Position numbers and translations under genes: made by a program. A DNA stretch of 64,000 bases from JAGVSR01 sp963778225 (GTDB taxonomy: Bacteria; Pseudomonadota; Alphaproteobacteria; Rhizobiales; Hyphomicrobiaceae). The stretch lies in NCBI GenBank assembly GCA_963778225.1, contig CAVZTR010000005.1, positions 1-64,000 on the forward strand, written 5' to 3'. Numbering within the stretch: position 1 is the first letter of the stretch; the number at the start of each line of letters is the position of its first letter. Shown one piece after another: positions 53,963 to 62,896 of this stretch. Under the pieces are notes generated by a model that was given only the letters and a program-made list of their open reading frames with translations, had not been told where the DNA came from and made no database searches.

Positions 53963-55468
53963 TTAGGCGGCGCTATCGTACTCGTCGGCCGGAATTGGCT
54001 TTCCGAAGTAAAATCCCTGCAAGTAATCGATGCCAGCCTGTGACAGGAACTGGACCGACTGCTCGTCTCCAACCCACTCGGCAACGGTCTCGAGCTCAAA
54101 GTTCCGCGCCAGATCGACCATCGTACGAATGAACGCCTGATCGGCCGTGTCGGCCATTAGATCTTTGACGAATGCACCGTCGATCTTGACCATATCGACC
54201 TTCAGCGCCTTGAGGTTCTTGAACGAGGTGTACCCCGCGCCGAAGTCATCGATGGCGATCCGGCACCCCATTTCGCGCAGCGTATCCACGAACGATTTCA
54301 TCAAATCCATATCGATAATCACGCTCGTTTCCGTGATCTCGACAATGAGGCGCTTCAAAATCGATGGATCGTCCTCGGTCAAACGCTGCAACGTCGCCAA
54401 CCAGTCGGGCTCGTTTGCCGTCATGCTCGACACATTCACCGACAGCGTCAGCTCGGGATGCTTCTTCAACAGGACGATCGCCATTTCGAGCGTTCGTTTG
54501 TCGATCAGTCTCGAGAGTCCGAGCTGCTCTGCGATCTCGATGAACTCTCCGGCCGAAACGAGTTCTCCCGTCGAGCGCTCCATCCGCAATAGACACTCGT
54601 AGATTTCTGCCTTTCCGCTGCGCGAGCCGATCATCGGCTGTAGGGCGAGGCGCATCCGGCCGGCTTCCAGCGCCGCGATCACCTCATCCACAATTGCGAC
54701 GTTGCGCTGGCGGGTCCGCTCGACAGTCGAGTTCGCCTCGTAGGCCGTAAAGCCGTCCAGTCGGGTCTGCTTCGCATTGTCGAGGGCTTGCCTGGCGCAA
54801 CTGAGCGCTTGATGAACGGTATGTGCGTGATCGAGCAGCACGACGCCACCGATTGAAACTGTCGCCTGCACCTGCACGCCGCTCGCGCGGATTGCCAGGT
54901 CGCGCACGCTGCGCATGAAGCGATCCGCCGCAATCTGCATCGCGTCCGGCCCACAGTCGTTGAGAATGATGCCAAACGTGTCGACTGAGTAGCGCCCCAG
55001 AGTATCTCCGCCGCGCAGCTTGCCCTTGATCGCGTTGGCGACCGCGCCGATCACCTCGTCACCGACCTTATGGCCGAACGTCTCGTTCACCATCGGAAGA
55101 TTATTGATCGCGACCATCAGGAAGGCGGACTGCCTGCGGGATCGCGAACACCGCATGATCACCGCGTTCAAAGCATCCGTCAGGCGCGCGCGATTGAGCT
55201 GCCCCGTCAGTTCGTCAAAATCGTTACGGTAGTAAAGCCGCTGCTCTTTGATGTCACTGTCGGAGCGCATATTGGCCGTCTCGTCCGGCTTCGAGAGCAC
55301 GCCGACGAGTTCGAGGTCCCCGTGTTCCGTGACGCCGAGATCCGCCTCCAACCCGCCTTCCGTGGAGTCGAGCAAAGGGGTGATCGACTGTTGTGACTGC
55401 ACCACCGGGTCCCCGCGCCCACACGAAAGCTGACGTGAAACGACAGCGAGGTCGCACCACGACTTCAA
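53963..55468 (-). CDS. GGDEF/EAL protein with degenerate GGDEF motif
   Basis: Cyclic-di-GMP turnover protein of about 501 residues. The GGDEF domain (about 85-240) has SVDTF in place of GGDEF (RYSVDTFG), so cyclase activity is unlikely. The EAL domain (about 260-495) keeps Glu in YECLLRM, Asn in LSVNVSS, Glu in VEITET, DDFG in IAIDDFGAG, Lys-x-Asp in MVKIDGAF, but the usual EGVE is AEWV. It may act as a phosphodiesterase or an effector. No TM helix or PAS sensor was found. The start is uncertain (TTG at 55468). Confidence 0.85.
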   Translation of the reverse strand: MKSWCDLAVVSRQLSCGRGDPVVQSQQSITPLLDSTEGGLEADLGVTEHGDLELVGVLSKPDETANMRSDSDIKEQRLYYRNDFDELTGQLNRARLTDALNAVIMRCSRSRRQSAFLMVAINNLPMVNETFGHKVGDEVIGAVANAIKGKLRGGDTLGRYSVDTFGIILNDCGPDAMQIAADRFMRSVRDLAIRASGVQVQATVSIGGVVLLDHAHTVHQALSCARQALDNAKQTRLDGFTAYEANSTVERTRQRNVAIVDEVIAALEAGRMRLALQPMIGSRSGKAEIYECLLRMERSTGELVSAGEFIEIAEQLGLSRLIDKRTLEMAIVLLKKHPELTLSVNVSSMTANEPDWLATLQRLTEDDPSILKRLIVEITETSVIIDMDLMKSFVDTLREMGCRIAIDDFGAGYTSFKNLKALKVDMVKIDGAFVKDLMADTADQAFIRTMVDLARNFELETVAEWVGDEQSVQFLSQAGIDYLQGFYFGKPIPADEYDSAA

Positions 55469-55516
55469 ACTAGGCGTAATTTCCTAACAAGTTTGAAAGA
55501 GATGGCATCCGGCTCC

Positions 55517-55555
55517 AAAACGAAAACGGCCCGGCACCCAGGGGCCGGACCGTTT
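55517..55555 (-). terminator. Intrinsic terminator after the four-TM protein gene
   Basis: On the minus strand AAACGGTCCGGC pairs with GCCGGGCCGTTT (one G:U) around about 8 nt, followed by TCGTTTT. It lies 44 nt after the stop of the four-TM protein gene and isolates it from the GGDEF/EAL gene. Confidence 0.75.
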
Positions 55556-55598
55556 CAATGTCTGCAACCGCCGAGCATCCGTCAGCAGTTTCCGGGGG

Positions 55599-56006
55599 TT
55601 AATGATCGACGCCGCCGAAACCAATGTCGCGCTTGGCCACCCGGATGCCAATGGTAAATCCTGCGATGACATCGATCAGCGCCGTCATCATGAGCAGGAA
55701 GAACACCGACGACGCGGCCTGACTGACCATCAGGAATTCGACCAGGAAGGCGATGAAAACCACCATCGACAACCCGTGATCGATCATCGACGCCGTGCCG
55801 GTATAGGTCGCCTTCACGATCTCGATGAAGAGAACCACAATGCCGATCAGGAGAAGCACATCTCCCCACGTCAGCTTCCACACACCCCCGCTCATCATCG
55901 TGATCCCGTCGCCCACCAGCGATGTCGAAAGATCGACGCCCATGATCATGAGCAGGTTGTAGAGAATGAACGGAATGATCGTCAGCGGCAGTGCGGCTAG
56001 CGACAT
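55599..56006 (-). CDS. Conserved four-TM membrane protein of unknown function
   Basis: Protein of 135 residues with four hydrophobic helices at about residues 4-22, 46-64, 76-96 and 98-120. The loop IVKATYTGTASMIDHGLSMVVF and the ending GFTIGIRVAKRDIGFGG are probable conserved parts. No function is known. It is followed by a terminator and lies upstream of the GGDEF/EAL gene but separately transcribed. rpmF lies 128 nt upstream on the same strand. Confidence 0.7.
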   Translation of the reverse strand: MSLAALPLTIIPFILYNLLMIMGVDLSTSLVGDGITMMSGGVWKLTWGDVLLLIGIVVLFIEIVKATYTGTASMIDHGLSMVVFIAFLVEFLMVSQAASSVFFLLMMTALIDVIAGFTIGIRVAKRDIGFGGVDH

Positions 56007-56134
56007 GGCAGTCTCCCCTTAGGTCCTCGTCCCCCCGGGCCAGAGCCCGGAACCATCAACGCACCAATAACACACGCAATTCAGGCGGTCGCCCGCCGTA
56101 TGACGTGCCGTGGAGCCTTTGGAGGTGGCGCGGA

Positions 56135-56320
56135 TCAGGCCTCTGCCTTCGGCGGCAGGATCTGACGGCCCTTGTACTTGCCGCTCTTGAGGTCGATGTG
56201 GTGCGGACGGCGACGCTCGCCGCTCTCTTTGTCTTCCACATAAGCAGGACGCGCGAGGGCATCATGCGACTGGCGCTGGCCCTTCTTCATCCGCGAGACT
56301 TTTTTCCTGGGTACGGCCAT
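56135..56320 (-). CDS. rpmF: 50S ribosomal protein L32
   Basis: Small basic protein of 61 residues: MAVPRKKVSRMKKGQRQSHDAL, then VEDKESGERRRPHHIDLKSGKYKGRQIL. The N-terminal block is the L32 signature. It lacks the zinc-binding CxxC pairs of some other bacteria and so belongs to the zinc-independent type. It stands between mtgA and the four-TM protein. Typical alphaproteobacterial position next to mtgA. Confidence 0.97.
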   Translation of the reverse strand: MAVPRKKVSRMKKGQRQSHDALARPAYVEDKESGERRRPHHIDLKSGKYKGRQILPPKAEA

Positions 56321-56496
56321 TTAAACTACTCCGCTAGGCGTGGCGATGGGGCTGACACCACTGCGGAAGGGAGGCTTTAAGCCTCTGGAAACGCAGTAGA
56401 ATATGCCCGAATGGGAAAGCCTCGGTAGCTGCCCGGCTGCGCGCAATGGTTCGCGTTGCGGCGCGGGCAGGTCCAGGCCACAGAGCGCGCCTTATA

Positions 56497-57861
56497 CTAC
56501 AAACCCAACGTTCCGCCAGCCCTCTTCTTCACCGTCGTCTGCCATCCGGCGGGCCCGTTGTTCCCTGTGTCCGGCTTCGCCTCAGAGGAGCGCTGCCGTC
56601 CGGTCATCGCGCAATCGGCAACCGGCCCCGCTGCGCGCATACGGGATTGAATGACACTGGCCTTCCGCGCTGTCCGCGTTCCCGGATCGCCGGCATCACG
56701 CAGGATCGGATTGGGAAGTGCAGCTGCAAGCAAAGCAGCTTCTCGCTGGCTGAGCTGCGAGGCGTGTTTCGAGAAGTGGTGCTGGGCGGCTGCCTCCGCC
56801 CCAAACACGCCAGGCCCCCACTCTGCGATGTTCAGGTAAATCTCCAGCATCCTCGCCTTCGGCCAGACCGCCTCAGCCACGAAGGTCAGCGGAATCTCAA
56901 CCGCTTTGCGCAGGTAGCTTTTCGACTGCGACAGAAACAGGTTTTTGATCACCTGCATGGAGATCGTGCTCGCCCCGCGCGCGATTTTTCCCTCCCCCGC
57001 TTGCTCGAGCGCCGTCTCGATCGCGGCGAGATCCACGCCGTAGTGATCGCAGAAACCCCAGTCTTCCGAGACCACGACTGCTCGCAGCAGGTTGGAGGAA
57101 ATATCCTCGATGGGCACCCACTCCTGTTGGATCTTGGTGCCTGTCATCCACTGGTACGCGATCAGCGTCGTCGTCGGTGGATTGACGAAGCGGTAGAGCA
57201 GGATGAGGAAGAGGATCACACCGAAATAGGCAGCGACAGCGAGCCCCGCCAGCCGCGCCACCCGCCGCACAGTCCACGGCCCGCGCAGATATCCGGACGT
57301 CTCCGCAGACGGCGTCAGTTTCGCGATCAGCGGTTCCGCCGCTATCGACGCGGGTGCGGCTTCGAACGTCGGCTCGATCCGCTGCGGTACGACATGCGGC
57401 CGAGGCCGGGGCAGAATTCGATCTTCGCCTCGCGGAACATAGCCAAGTTCCGCCACGACCGATGGTCGCGATTCCGCCTCGGCCGGAACCGCCGCAGCCT
57501 CGACCATAGCTTCAGCGTCGACGATGTCGCGCACGGGCTCGACCGGCGCCCGATCAACAATCAGCGCCTCGCTCGACGCTTGTTCCGTCGGCTCTGGCTC
57601 GTCGGACGCGGGCAAGTCCAGTTCGGGTTTCGGCGCAGCAACGGCCGCATCGACAACGAGCGGTTCCGGCGCTTCAGGCTTCGCCTCCTCAGCTGGCGCC
57701 GGTAGGGCAACAGGCGGCAGCGCATTCGCAATCCGCCGCACCGCGGTCTGAACGAGCGCTTCCACATCGATGGGCTCGGGTTGCAGCGCCGCGACTGTCG
57801 AACCGCCGGCAGCTTGGCTCGCCTGTTCGGCATCACTCAGATTGGGCAAATCCTCAACCAC
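56497..57861 (-). CDS. mtgA: Monofunctional peptidoglycan transglycosylase with long N-terminal extension
   Basis: GT51 glycosyltransferase that polymerises lipid II into glycan strands. The start is GTG and the protein has 454 residues, nearly double the usual 230-240. Residues 1-200 are Ala/Pro/Glu-rich and probably disordered; a TM helix follows (GLAVAAYFGVILFLILLYRFV). Catalytic motifs are VVVSEDWGFCDHYGVD (Glu), GASTISMQVIKNLFLS, RKAVEIPLTFVAEAVW and ARMLEIYLNIAEWGPGVFGAE. The extension may mediate interactions at the division site. It neighbours rpmF and is divergent from ispA. Confidence 0.92.
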   Translation of the reverse strand: MVEDLPNLSDAEQASQAAGGSTVAALQPEPIDVEALVQTAVRRIANALPPVALPAPAEEAKPEAPEPLVVDAAVAAPKPELDLPASDEPEPTEQASSEALIVDRAPVEPVRDIVDAEAMVEAAAVPAEAESRPSVVAELGYVPRGEDRILPRPRPHVVPQRIEPTFEAAPASIAAEPLIAKLTPSAETSGYLRGPWTVRRVARLAGLAVAAYFGVILFLILLYRFVNPPTTTLIAYQWMTGTKIQQEWVPIEDISSNLLRAVVVSEDWGFCDHYGVDLAAIETALEQAGEGKIARGASTISMQVIKNLFLSQSKSYLRKAVEIPLTFVAEAVWPKARMLEIYLNIAEWGPGVFGAEAAAQHHFSKHASQLSQREAALLAAALPNPILRDAGDPGTRTARKASVIQSRMRAAGPVADCAMTGRQRSSEAKPDTGNNGPAGWQTTVKKRAGGTLGL

Positions 57862-58071
57862 ACGTCACCGGCCGCGCACCTGCGCACCAAACTTCCACGG
57901 CCCCATGCATTTGCCCGAACATCGAAATGCGCACCCCGTCGCCCGTCGCTCCGGCCCATGATAAGGCTTCCGCCCCACAATTCGCCAGTTTCCCCGCTCC
58001 TCTAGGTAAGTCCTTCATGACCTTCGCGCAAAGCCTCAACGCGGCCGCCCGCCTGACCGAGGCCACTCTCG

Positions 58072-58935
58072 ATGGCATCCTTGCCGAATAAGTCGATCTC
58101 CGGCGAGGCGCCTGAACCACAGGCGGGACGTTTGATCGCGGCCATGCGCCATGCCGTCCTCGGCGGCGGCAAGCGCGTGCGACCGCTGCTCGTCATTGAA
58201 AGCGCGGCCCTCTTCGGCCTCCCCCCGCAAGACGCCGCCCACACGGCCGCCGCCCTCGAACTGGTCCATTGCTACTCCCTCGCCCATGACGACCTGCCCG
58301 CCATGGACAACGACGAACTCCGCCGCGGCCAGCCCACGGTGTGGAAGGCCTACGACGAGTGGACCGCAATCCTCGCCGGCGACGGTCTGCTCACATTGGC
58401 CTTCGAGGTCCTCGCGCGCGCCGAAACTCACCCCGACCCCGCGGTGCGCATCGCCCTTGTCTCGGCCCTTGCACGCGCCTCGGGTGCAGCCGGCATGGTG
58501 GGCGGCCAAGCCCTCGATCTGATGGCCGATAAACGAGGAGACCCCGCCTCCCCTACGATTGATCACATCCGCCGCCTTCAAGCCATGAAGACAGGCGCAC
58601 TCCTCGTCTTTGCCTGTGAAGCTGGCGCCATACTGGGCCGCGCGACAGATGGGGAACGCCGCGCCCTCGCCGACTTCGGTACCGCCCTAGGTTTCGCCTT
58701 CCAGATCGCCGACGATCTTCTCGACGCCGAGGGCGATGCGGCCACCGTCGGCAAGGCAGTGGCGAAAGATGCCGCCGCCAACAAGGCGACGCTCGTCTCC
58801 CTCATGGGCATTCAGAAGGCCAGGGCCATGCTGGTCGAAACCGAAGCCGCCGCCAACGACGCGCTCAACATTTTCGGATCGCGAGCCGATATCCTGCGCG
58901 AGGCCGCGCGCTTCGTCGTCAATCGCAAGAGCTAG
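58072..58935 (+). CDS. ispA: Polyprenyl diphosphate synthase (FPP synthase type), probable N-terminal frameshift
   Basis: Trans-isoprenyl diphosphate synthase making farnesyl diphosphate. Intact from GGGKRVRPLLV, with FARM LVHCYSLAHDDLPAMDND, KTGALL and SARM FAFQIADDLLDAEGD. This ORF, 287 residues, lacks the usual first helix. Just upstream, ATG 58017 opens a frame reading MTFAQSLNAAARLTEATLDG, the expected N-terminus, but it stops at TAA near 58089-58091 and the downstream part continues in another frame. One indel near 58085-58095 would restore a normal 306-residue protein. So either a sequencing error or a shortened gene; the catalytic core is complete. Confidence 0.88.
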   Translation: MASLPNKSISGEAPEPQAGRLIAAMRHAVLGGGKRVRPLLVIESAALFGLPPQDAAHTAAALELVHCYSLAHDDLPAMDNDELRRGQPTVWKAYDEWTAILAGDGLLTLAFEVLARAETHPDPAVRIALVSALARASGAAGMVGGQALDLMADKRGDPASPTIDHIRRLQAMKTGALLVFACEAGAILGRATDGERRALADFGTALGFAFQIADDLLDAEGDAATVGKAVAKDAAANKATLVSLMGIQKARAMLVETEAAANDALNIFGSRADILREAARFVVNRKS

Positions 58936-58948
58936 CCTGGGATATCGT

Positions 58949-59602
58949 TTAGGGCATCCATTTCAGAAAATTCGCGATCAGCCCCAGCCCCAACGCCTGG
59001 CTTTTCTCCGGATGGAACTGGGTGCCAGCGATGTTGCCGTGTGCGACGAGCGCTGTCACCGGCCCACCGTACTCCGTCTCCGCCACGACGTCGGCACGGC
59101 TCTCCGGCACGAAGTGATACGAGTGCACGAAATACGCATGCAGCCCCTGCGGTCCCGTCGGCAGTCCAGCCAGCAACGCGTGATCGCGCGTCACCGTCAG
59201 CGTATTCCAACCCATGTGCGGGATTTTGAGCGTCGCATCCTTCGGTTCGATCGCGCGCACTTCGCCTGCGATCCATCCGAGCCCTTCGGTCACGCCATGC
59301 TCCAGGCCGCGCGAGGCCAGCAATTGCATCCCAACGCAAATGCCTAAGAACGGCCGGCCCTTGCCGCGCACCACGTCTTCCAGAGTTTCGTGCAACCCGG
59401 GCACAGCCTCAAGCCCGCGCCGGCAATCAGCAAACGCACCCACACCCGGAAGCACGACGCGATCCGCCGCGCGCACGACATCAGGATCCGCCGTCACAAC
59501 GATCCGGCTTTCCGATCCGCTATCACGCGCCGCTCGCTCGAACGCCTTCGCCGCCGAGTGCAGATTGCCCGAGCCGTAATCGATGATGGCGACGTGCTGC
59601 AT
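58949..59602 (-). CDS. hisH: Imidazole glycerol phosphate synthase, glutaminase subunit
   Basis: Class I amidotransferase of 217 residues that supplies ammonia to HisF in histidine synthesis. The triad is Cys in GICVGMQLL, His and Glu in TQFHPEKSQ; IDYGSGNLHS is the conserved N-terminus. It is last of the minus-strand series hisB-DUF2628-hisH; hisA and hisF, which commonly follow, are absent because ispA converges there. Confidence 0.95.
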   Translation of the reverse strand: MQHVAIIDYGSGNLHSAAKAFERAARDSGSESRIVVTADPDVVRAADRVVLPGVGAFADCRRGLEAVPGLHETLEDVVRGKGRPFLGICVGMQLLASRGLEHGVTEGLGWIAGEVRAIEPKDATLKIPHMGWNTLTVTRDHALLAGLPTGPQGLHAYFVHSYHFVPESRADVVAETEYGGPVTALVAHGNIAGTQFHPEKSQALGLGLIANFLKWMP

Positions 59603-59625
59603 TCAATATCTGCTGAAACGAAGTT

Positions 59626-60138
59626 TCACGCGCGGCCGAAGAGCATGCGGTGCCACGATGCCCCGAAGAAACCGGGCTCCGCGCTCAGTGTCGTCGACCG
59701 AGTGTCGGCCGGCAGCGCACTGAGCCAGTTTTCGAAGAACCGCCGCTCACACTCCGGCAGATTACGGCCCGCAACGGTGCCAACTTCCCTCCAGCCGCGA
59801 TAGTTGAGCCACATCCGCTCCAGCGTCGATGCCTCAAAGCCCAGATAGATGTTGAGCCCGATAACCATGAAGGTGAACCAGTTCTGGATCAGCCCCACCG
59901 ACCACAGCACCGCTGCCGCCAGGAACCCGAGCACCAGATACGCCACGAACGCGAACCACTGCCCCTTCACCGCCAGATAGACCGGTGAAAACAGCGCTGC
60001 ACCCCACGAGAACCCATCCCGCACGAACACCATCGACGCCGCGTGATCGATCCGGTCGAGAGGCGGCGCCGGCGGCTCATGGACCGTATACACGTCCACG
60101 TCGGAGTTATCTTTGGCTCGAACTAACAACCACATCAT
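59626..60138 (-). CDS. DUF2628 membrane protein
   Basis: Protein of 170 residues with three hydrophobic stretches (about 48-60, 64-86 and 88-104). FVRDGFSWGAALFSPVYLAVKGQWF, then LLGFEASTLERMWL-like GFEASTLERMWLNYRGW, is the DUF2628 signature. The function is unknown. The ATG overlaps the hisB stop (ATGA); this position between hisB and hisH is characteristic of Rhizobiales and related orders. It is probably a passenger in the histidine operon. Confidence 0.9.
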   Translation of the reverse strand: MMWLLVRAKDNSDVDVYTVHEPPAPPLDRIDHAASMVFVRDGFSWGAALFSPVYLAVKGQWFAFVAYLVLGFLAAAVLWSVGLIQNWFTFMVIGLNIYLGFEASTLERMWLNYRGWREVGTVAGRNLPECERRFFENWLSALPADTRSTTLSAEPGFFGASWHRMLFGRA

Positions 60139-60731
60139 ACGCTGAGCGTCCCTTTGGTCGAAGGCACCCGTCCCGTTTGCCGCGGATCCGGTGTGATGGC
60201 TAGACGCAAGGCCCGGGCCAGACCCTTGAAGCAGGTCTCCACAATGTGGTGGTTGTTTTCACCATAAAGGTTCTGCACGTGCAGCGTGATGCCTGCGTTC
60301 TGCGCGAAGGCCTGGAACCACTCCCGGAACAGCTCCGTGTCCATTTCGCCGAGTTTGTCGCGCGTAAAAGTTACGTTCCAGATCAGATACGGCCGCCCCG
60401 AAACGTCAACCGCCACGCGCGTCAGCGTCTCGTCCATCGGCAGATGCACGTCCGCGTAGCGCGAGATACCCGACTTGTCGCCGAGCGCTTTCGCCACCGC
60501 CTGCCCAAGAACGATACCGCTGTCTTCCGTCGTGTGATGATAATCGACGTGCAGGTCGCCCTTCGCCGCGAGCTTGATGTCGATGAGCCCATGCCGCGAC
60601 AGCTGCTCCAGCATATGATCGAGAAAGCCGATCCCGGTCTTGATGTCGAACACGCCGGTCCCGTCGAGATCGATCGTCGCCTGGATCTCGGTTTCCTTCG
60701 TCTTCCGCGAAATCGTTGCCTGCCGTTTCAA
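60135..60731 (-). CDS. hisB: Imidazoleglycerol-phosphate dehydratase
   Basis: Mn-dependent dehydratase of histidine synthesis, 198 residues from TTG 60731, normal for the single-function enzyme. Two metal-binding His clusters are HVDYHHTTED and NHHIVETCFKGLARAL; GIGFLDHMLEQLSRHG is conserved. GGAAGGA lies 7 nt before the TTG. An ATG at 60791 would add 20 residues without homology. It is divergent from hslV. Confidence 0.93.
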   Translation of the reverse strand: MKRQATISRKTKETEIQATIDLDGTGVFDIKTGIGFLDHMLEQLSRHGLIDIKLAAKGDLHVDYHHTTEDSGIVLGQAVAKALGDKSGISRYADVHLPMDETLTRVAVDVSGRPYLIWNVTFTRDKLGEMDTELFREWFQAFAQNAGITLHVQNLYGENNHHIVETCFKGLARALRLAITPDPRQTGRVPSTKGTLSV

Positions 60732-60886
60732 GTTTGTCGTCCTTCCCGGCTCTTCCACGCAACCCACTGCTCGTTCAGTCGATTGCGCCATCGATCACCC
60801 GCGCAACCGGCCGCCTCCCCGGCGAGGGGAGTCGATTGCGCAATCGCAAGAACCCCTACCAGTCTTTGAACAGTCCTTCTAGGTTC

Positions 60887-60934
60887 GGTAACCTTGCCAG
60901 TCTGGGTAACCTTGCCGGCTTTGGCAACCTTGAA
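60887..60934. repeat. Tandem repeat of 18 bp, about 2.7 copies
   Basis: GGTAACCTTGCCagtctg (60887-60904), GGTAACCTTGCCggcttt (60905-60922) and GGCAACCTTG at 60923 onward repeat with an 18-bp period. The array lies in the hisB-hslV intergenic space, about 50 nt before hslV. It may be a binding-site array or a polymerase-slippage product. Confidence 0.7.
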
Positions 60935-60981
60935 TGGCGCTTCTTGATTTGCACCGGTCCGCGGCCTAGATCATCACGGCG

Positions 60982-61551
60982 ATGAGCACAGAACATTCCG
61001 CCTCAAACGTCCCAACTTGGCACGGCACCACAATTCTCACCGTCCGCAAGGGCGGCGAAGTCGTTATTGCGGGCGATGGCCAGGTCAGCCTCGGCCAAAC
61101 CGTCATCAAATCGAACGCTAAGAAGGTCCGCCGCCTCGGCCGCGGTGACGTAATCGGTGGATTTGCCGGCGCCACCGCCGATGCCTTCACGCTGTTCGAA
61201 CGCCTAGAAGCCAAGATCGAGTTGTATCCAGGCCAGCTTGCGCGCGCCTGCGTGGAACTCGCGAAGGATTGGCGCACCGACCGCTACCTCCGCCGCCTCG
61301 AAGCGATGATGCTCGTCGCCGACAAGGACGTTACATTAACTCTCACGGGTACGGGCGACGTGCTCGAGCCCGAGTTCGCCTGCATGGGCATCGGCTCAGG
61401 CGGCATGTTCGCCCTCGCCGCCGCCCGCGCCCTGCTCGATCAGCCGCTCTCGGCCGAAGAGATCGCCCGCAAGGCCATGGGCATCGCCGCCGACATCTGC
61501 GTCTATACGAATTCCAATCTGGTGGTCGAGAAGCTCGCGACCACCGAGTGA
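60982..61551 (+). CDS. hslV: ATP-dependent protease, peptidase subunit HslV
   Basis: Threonine protease subunit of the HslUV (ClpYQ) complex, 189 residues. The catalytic Thr follows HG in TWHGTTILTV; VVIAGDGQVSLG and IGSGGMFALAAARALL are conserved. The propeptide of about 15 residues before the catalytic Thr is longer than in enteric HslV and matches alphaproteobacterial forms. It is followed by hslU 10 nt downstream. Confidence 0.95.
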   Translation: MSTEHSASNVPTWHGTTILTVRKGGEVVIAGDGQVSLGQTVIKSNAKKVRRLGRGDVIGGFAGATADAFTLFERLEAKIELYPGQLARACVELAKDWRTDRYLRRLEAMMLVADKDVTLTLTGTGDVLEPEFACMGIGSGGMFALAAARALLDQPLSAEEIARKAMGIAADICVYTNSNLVVEKLATTE

Positions 61552-61561
61552 GCTTGCAACA

Positions 61562-62878
61562 ATGACCAACTTCTCCCCGCGCGAGATCGTCTCTGAACTC
61601 GACCGCTACATCGTCGGCCAGAATGACGCCAAGCGCGCCGTCGCGATCGCGCTGCGCAATCGCTGGCGCCGTCAGCAACTCACGGGCGACCTGCGTGATG
61701 AAGTCTTGCCGAAGAACATCCTCATGATCGGCCCCACCGGCGTCGGCAAAACCGAGATCTCCCGCCGCCTCGCCCGCCTTGCCGGCGCGCCGTTCCTCAA
61801 GGTCGAAGCGACCAAGTTCACCGAAGTCGGCTACGTCGGCCGCGACGTCGAAAGCATCATCCGCGATCTGGTCGAAGTCGGTCTCGGCCTGATCAAGGAA
61901 TCAAAGCGCAAGGAAGTCCGCGTCAAAGCCGAGAAGCTCGCCGAGGAACGCGTGCTCGACGCTCTCGTCGGCGCCACCTCATCGCCCGCCACGCGCGACA
62001 GCTTCCGCCGCAAGTTGCGCAATAACGAGATGAACGAAAGCGAAATCGAGATCATGGTCGCCGACACCGGCGGCGGCATGCCGATGTTCGAAATCCCCGG
62101 CATGGGCCCTGGCATGGGCGGCGCCGGCATCAACATCGGCGAAATGCTGCAAAAAGCGATGGGCGGCCGCATGAAGCCGCGCCGCATGACCGTTCGCGAC
62201 AGCTACGAAGTCTTGATCGCCGAAGAAAGCGACAAGCTCATCGACAACGACAACCTTGCTGCCGACGCGATCCGCGCGGTCGAGAACGCCGGCATTGTCT
62301 TCCTCGACGAGATCGACAAGATTTGCTCGCGCGGAGACAACGTGCGCGGCGGCGCCGACGTCAGCCGTGAAGGCGTGCAGCGTGATCTCCTGCCCTTGAT
62401 TGAAGGCACCACGGTGGCGACCAAGTACGGCCCCGTCAAAACCGACCATGTGCTCTTCATCGCGTCGGGCGCTTTTCACGTCTCGAAACCGTCGGACCTT
62501 CTGCCCGAACTCCAGGGCCGTCTGCCGATCCGCGTCGAACTGAAAGCCCTCTCGCGCGAGGACTTCCGCCGCATCCTCACCGAACCGGAAGCCTCGCTGA
62601 TCAAGCAGTACGTCGCCCTCATGCAGACCGAAGGTCTGACGCTTTCCTTCACCGACGACGCTATTGATGCGCTCGCCGATGCCGCCGTGCTCGTCAACTC
62701 AACGGTCGAAAACATCGGTGCTCGCCGCCTGCAAACCGTGATGGAGCGCGTCCTCGACGAAATCTCGTTCGAAGCCTCCGACCGCACAGGCGACGCCATC
62801 ACGATCGACGCCGCCTACGTCACCGACCGCATCGGTGAACTCGCCAAGAACGCCGACCTTTCGAAGTTCATCTTGTAA
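61562..62878 (+). CDS. hslU: ATP-dependent protease, ATPase subunit HslU
   Basis: AAA+ unfoldase of 438 residues that feeds HslV. Walker A is GPTGVGKTE, the pore motif is GYVGRD, and the Walker B region VFLDEIDKI and C-terminal LSKFIL that docks to HslV are present. The I-domain insert (about 110-230) includes a Gly/Met-rich loop (GMGPGMGGAG). It is in an operon with hslV. Role: degradation of misfolded and regulatory proteins, often under heat shock. Confidence 0.96.
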   Translation: MTNFSPREIVSELDRYIVGQNDAKRAVAIALRNRWRRQQLTGDLRDEVLPKNILMIGPTGVGKTEISRRLARLAGAPFLKVEATKFTEVGYVGRDVESIIRDLVEVGLGLIKESKRKEVRVKAEKLAEERVLDALVGATSSPATRDSFRRKLRNNEMNESEIEIMVADTGGGMPMFEIPGMGPGMGGAGINIGEMLQKAMGGRMKPRRMTVRDSYEVLIAEESDKLIDNDNLAADAIRAVENAGIVFLDEIDKICSRGDNVRGGADVSREGVQRDLLPLIEGTTVATKYGPVKTDHVLFIASGAFHVSKPSDLLPELQGRLPIRVELKALSREDFRRILTEPEASLIKQYVALMQTEGLTLSFTDDAIDALADAAVLVNSTVENIGARRLQTVMERVLDEISFEASDRTGDAITIDAAYVTDRIGELAKNADLSKFIL

Positions 62879-62896
62879 AGACGAGCGGCAAGCCGA

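Noticed and set aside
56446..57705. 419-codon plus-strand frame
   Set aside because: Antisense to mtgA, whose GT51 motifs are clear.
60929..60960. Sigma-32 promoter for hslV
   Set aside because: A CTTGAA word fits a -35 element, but no matching -10 was found at the right spacing.
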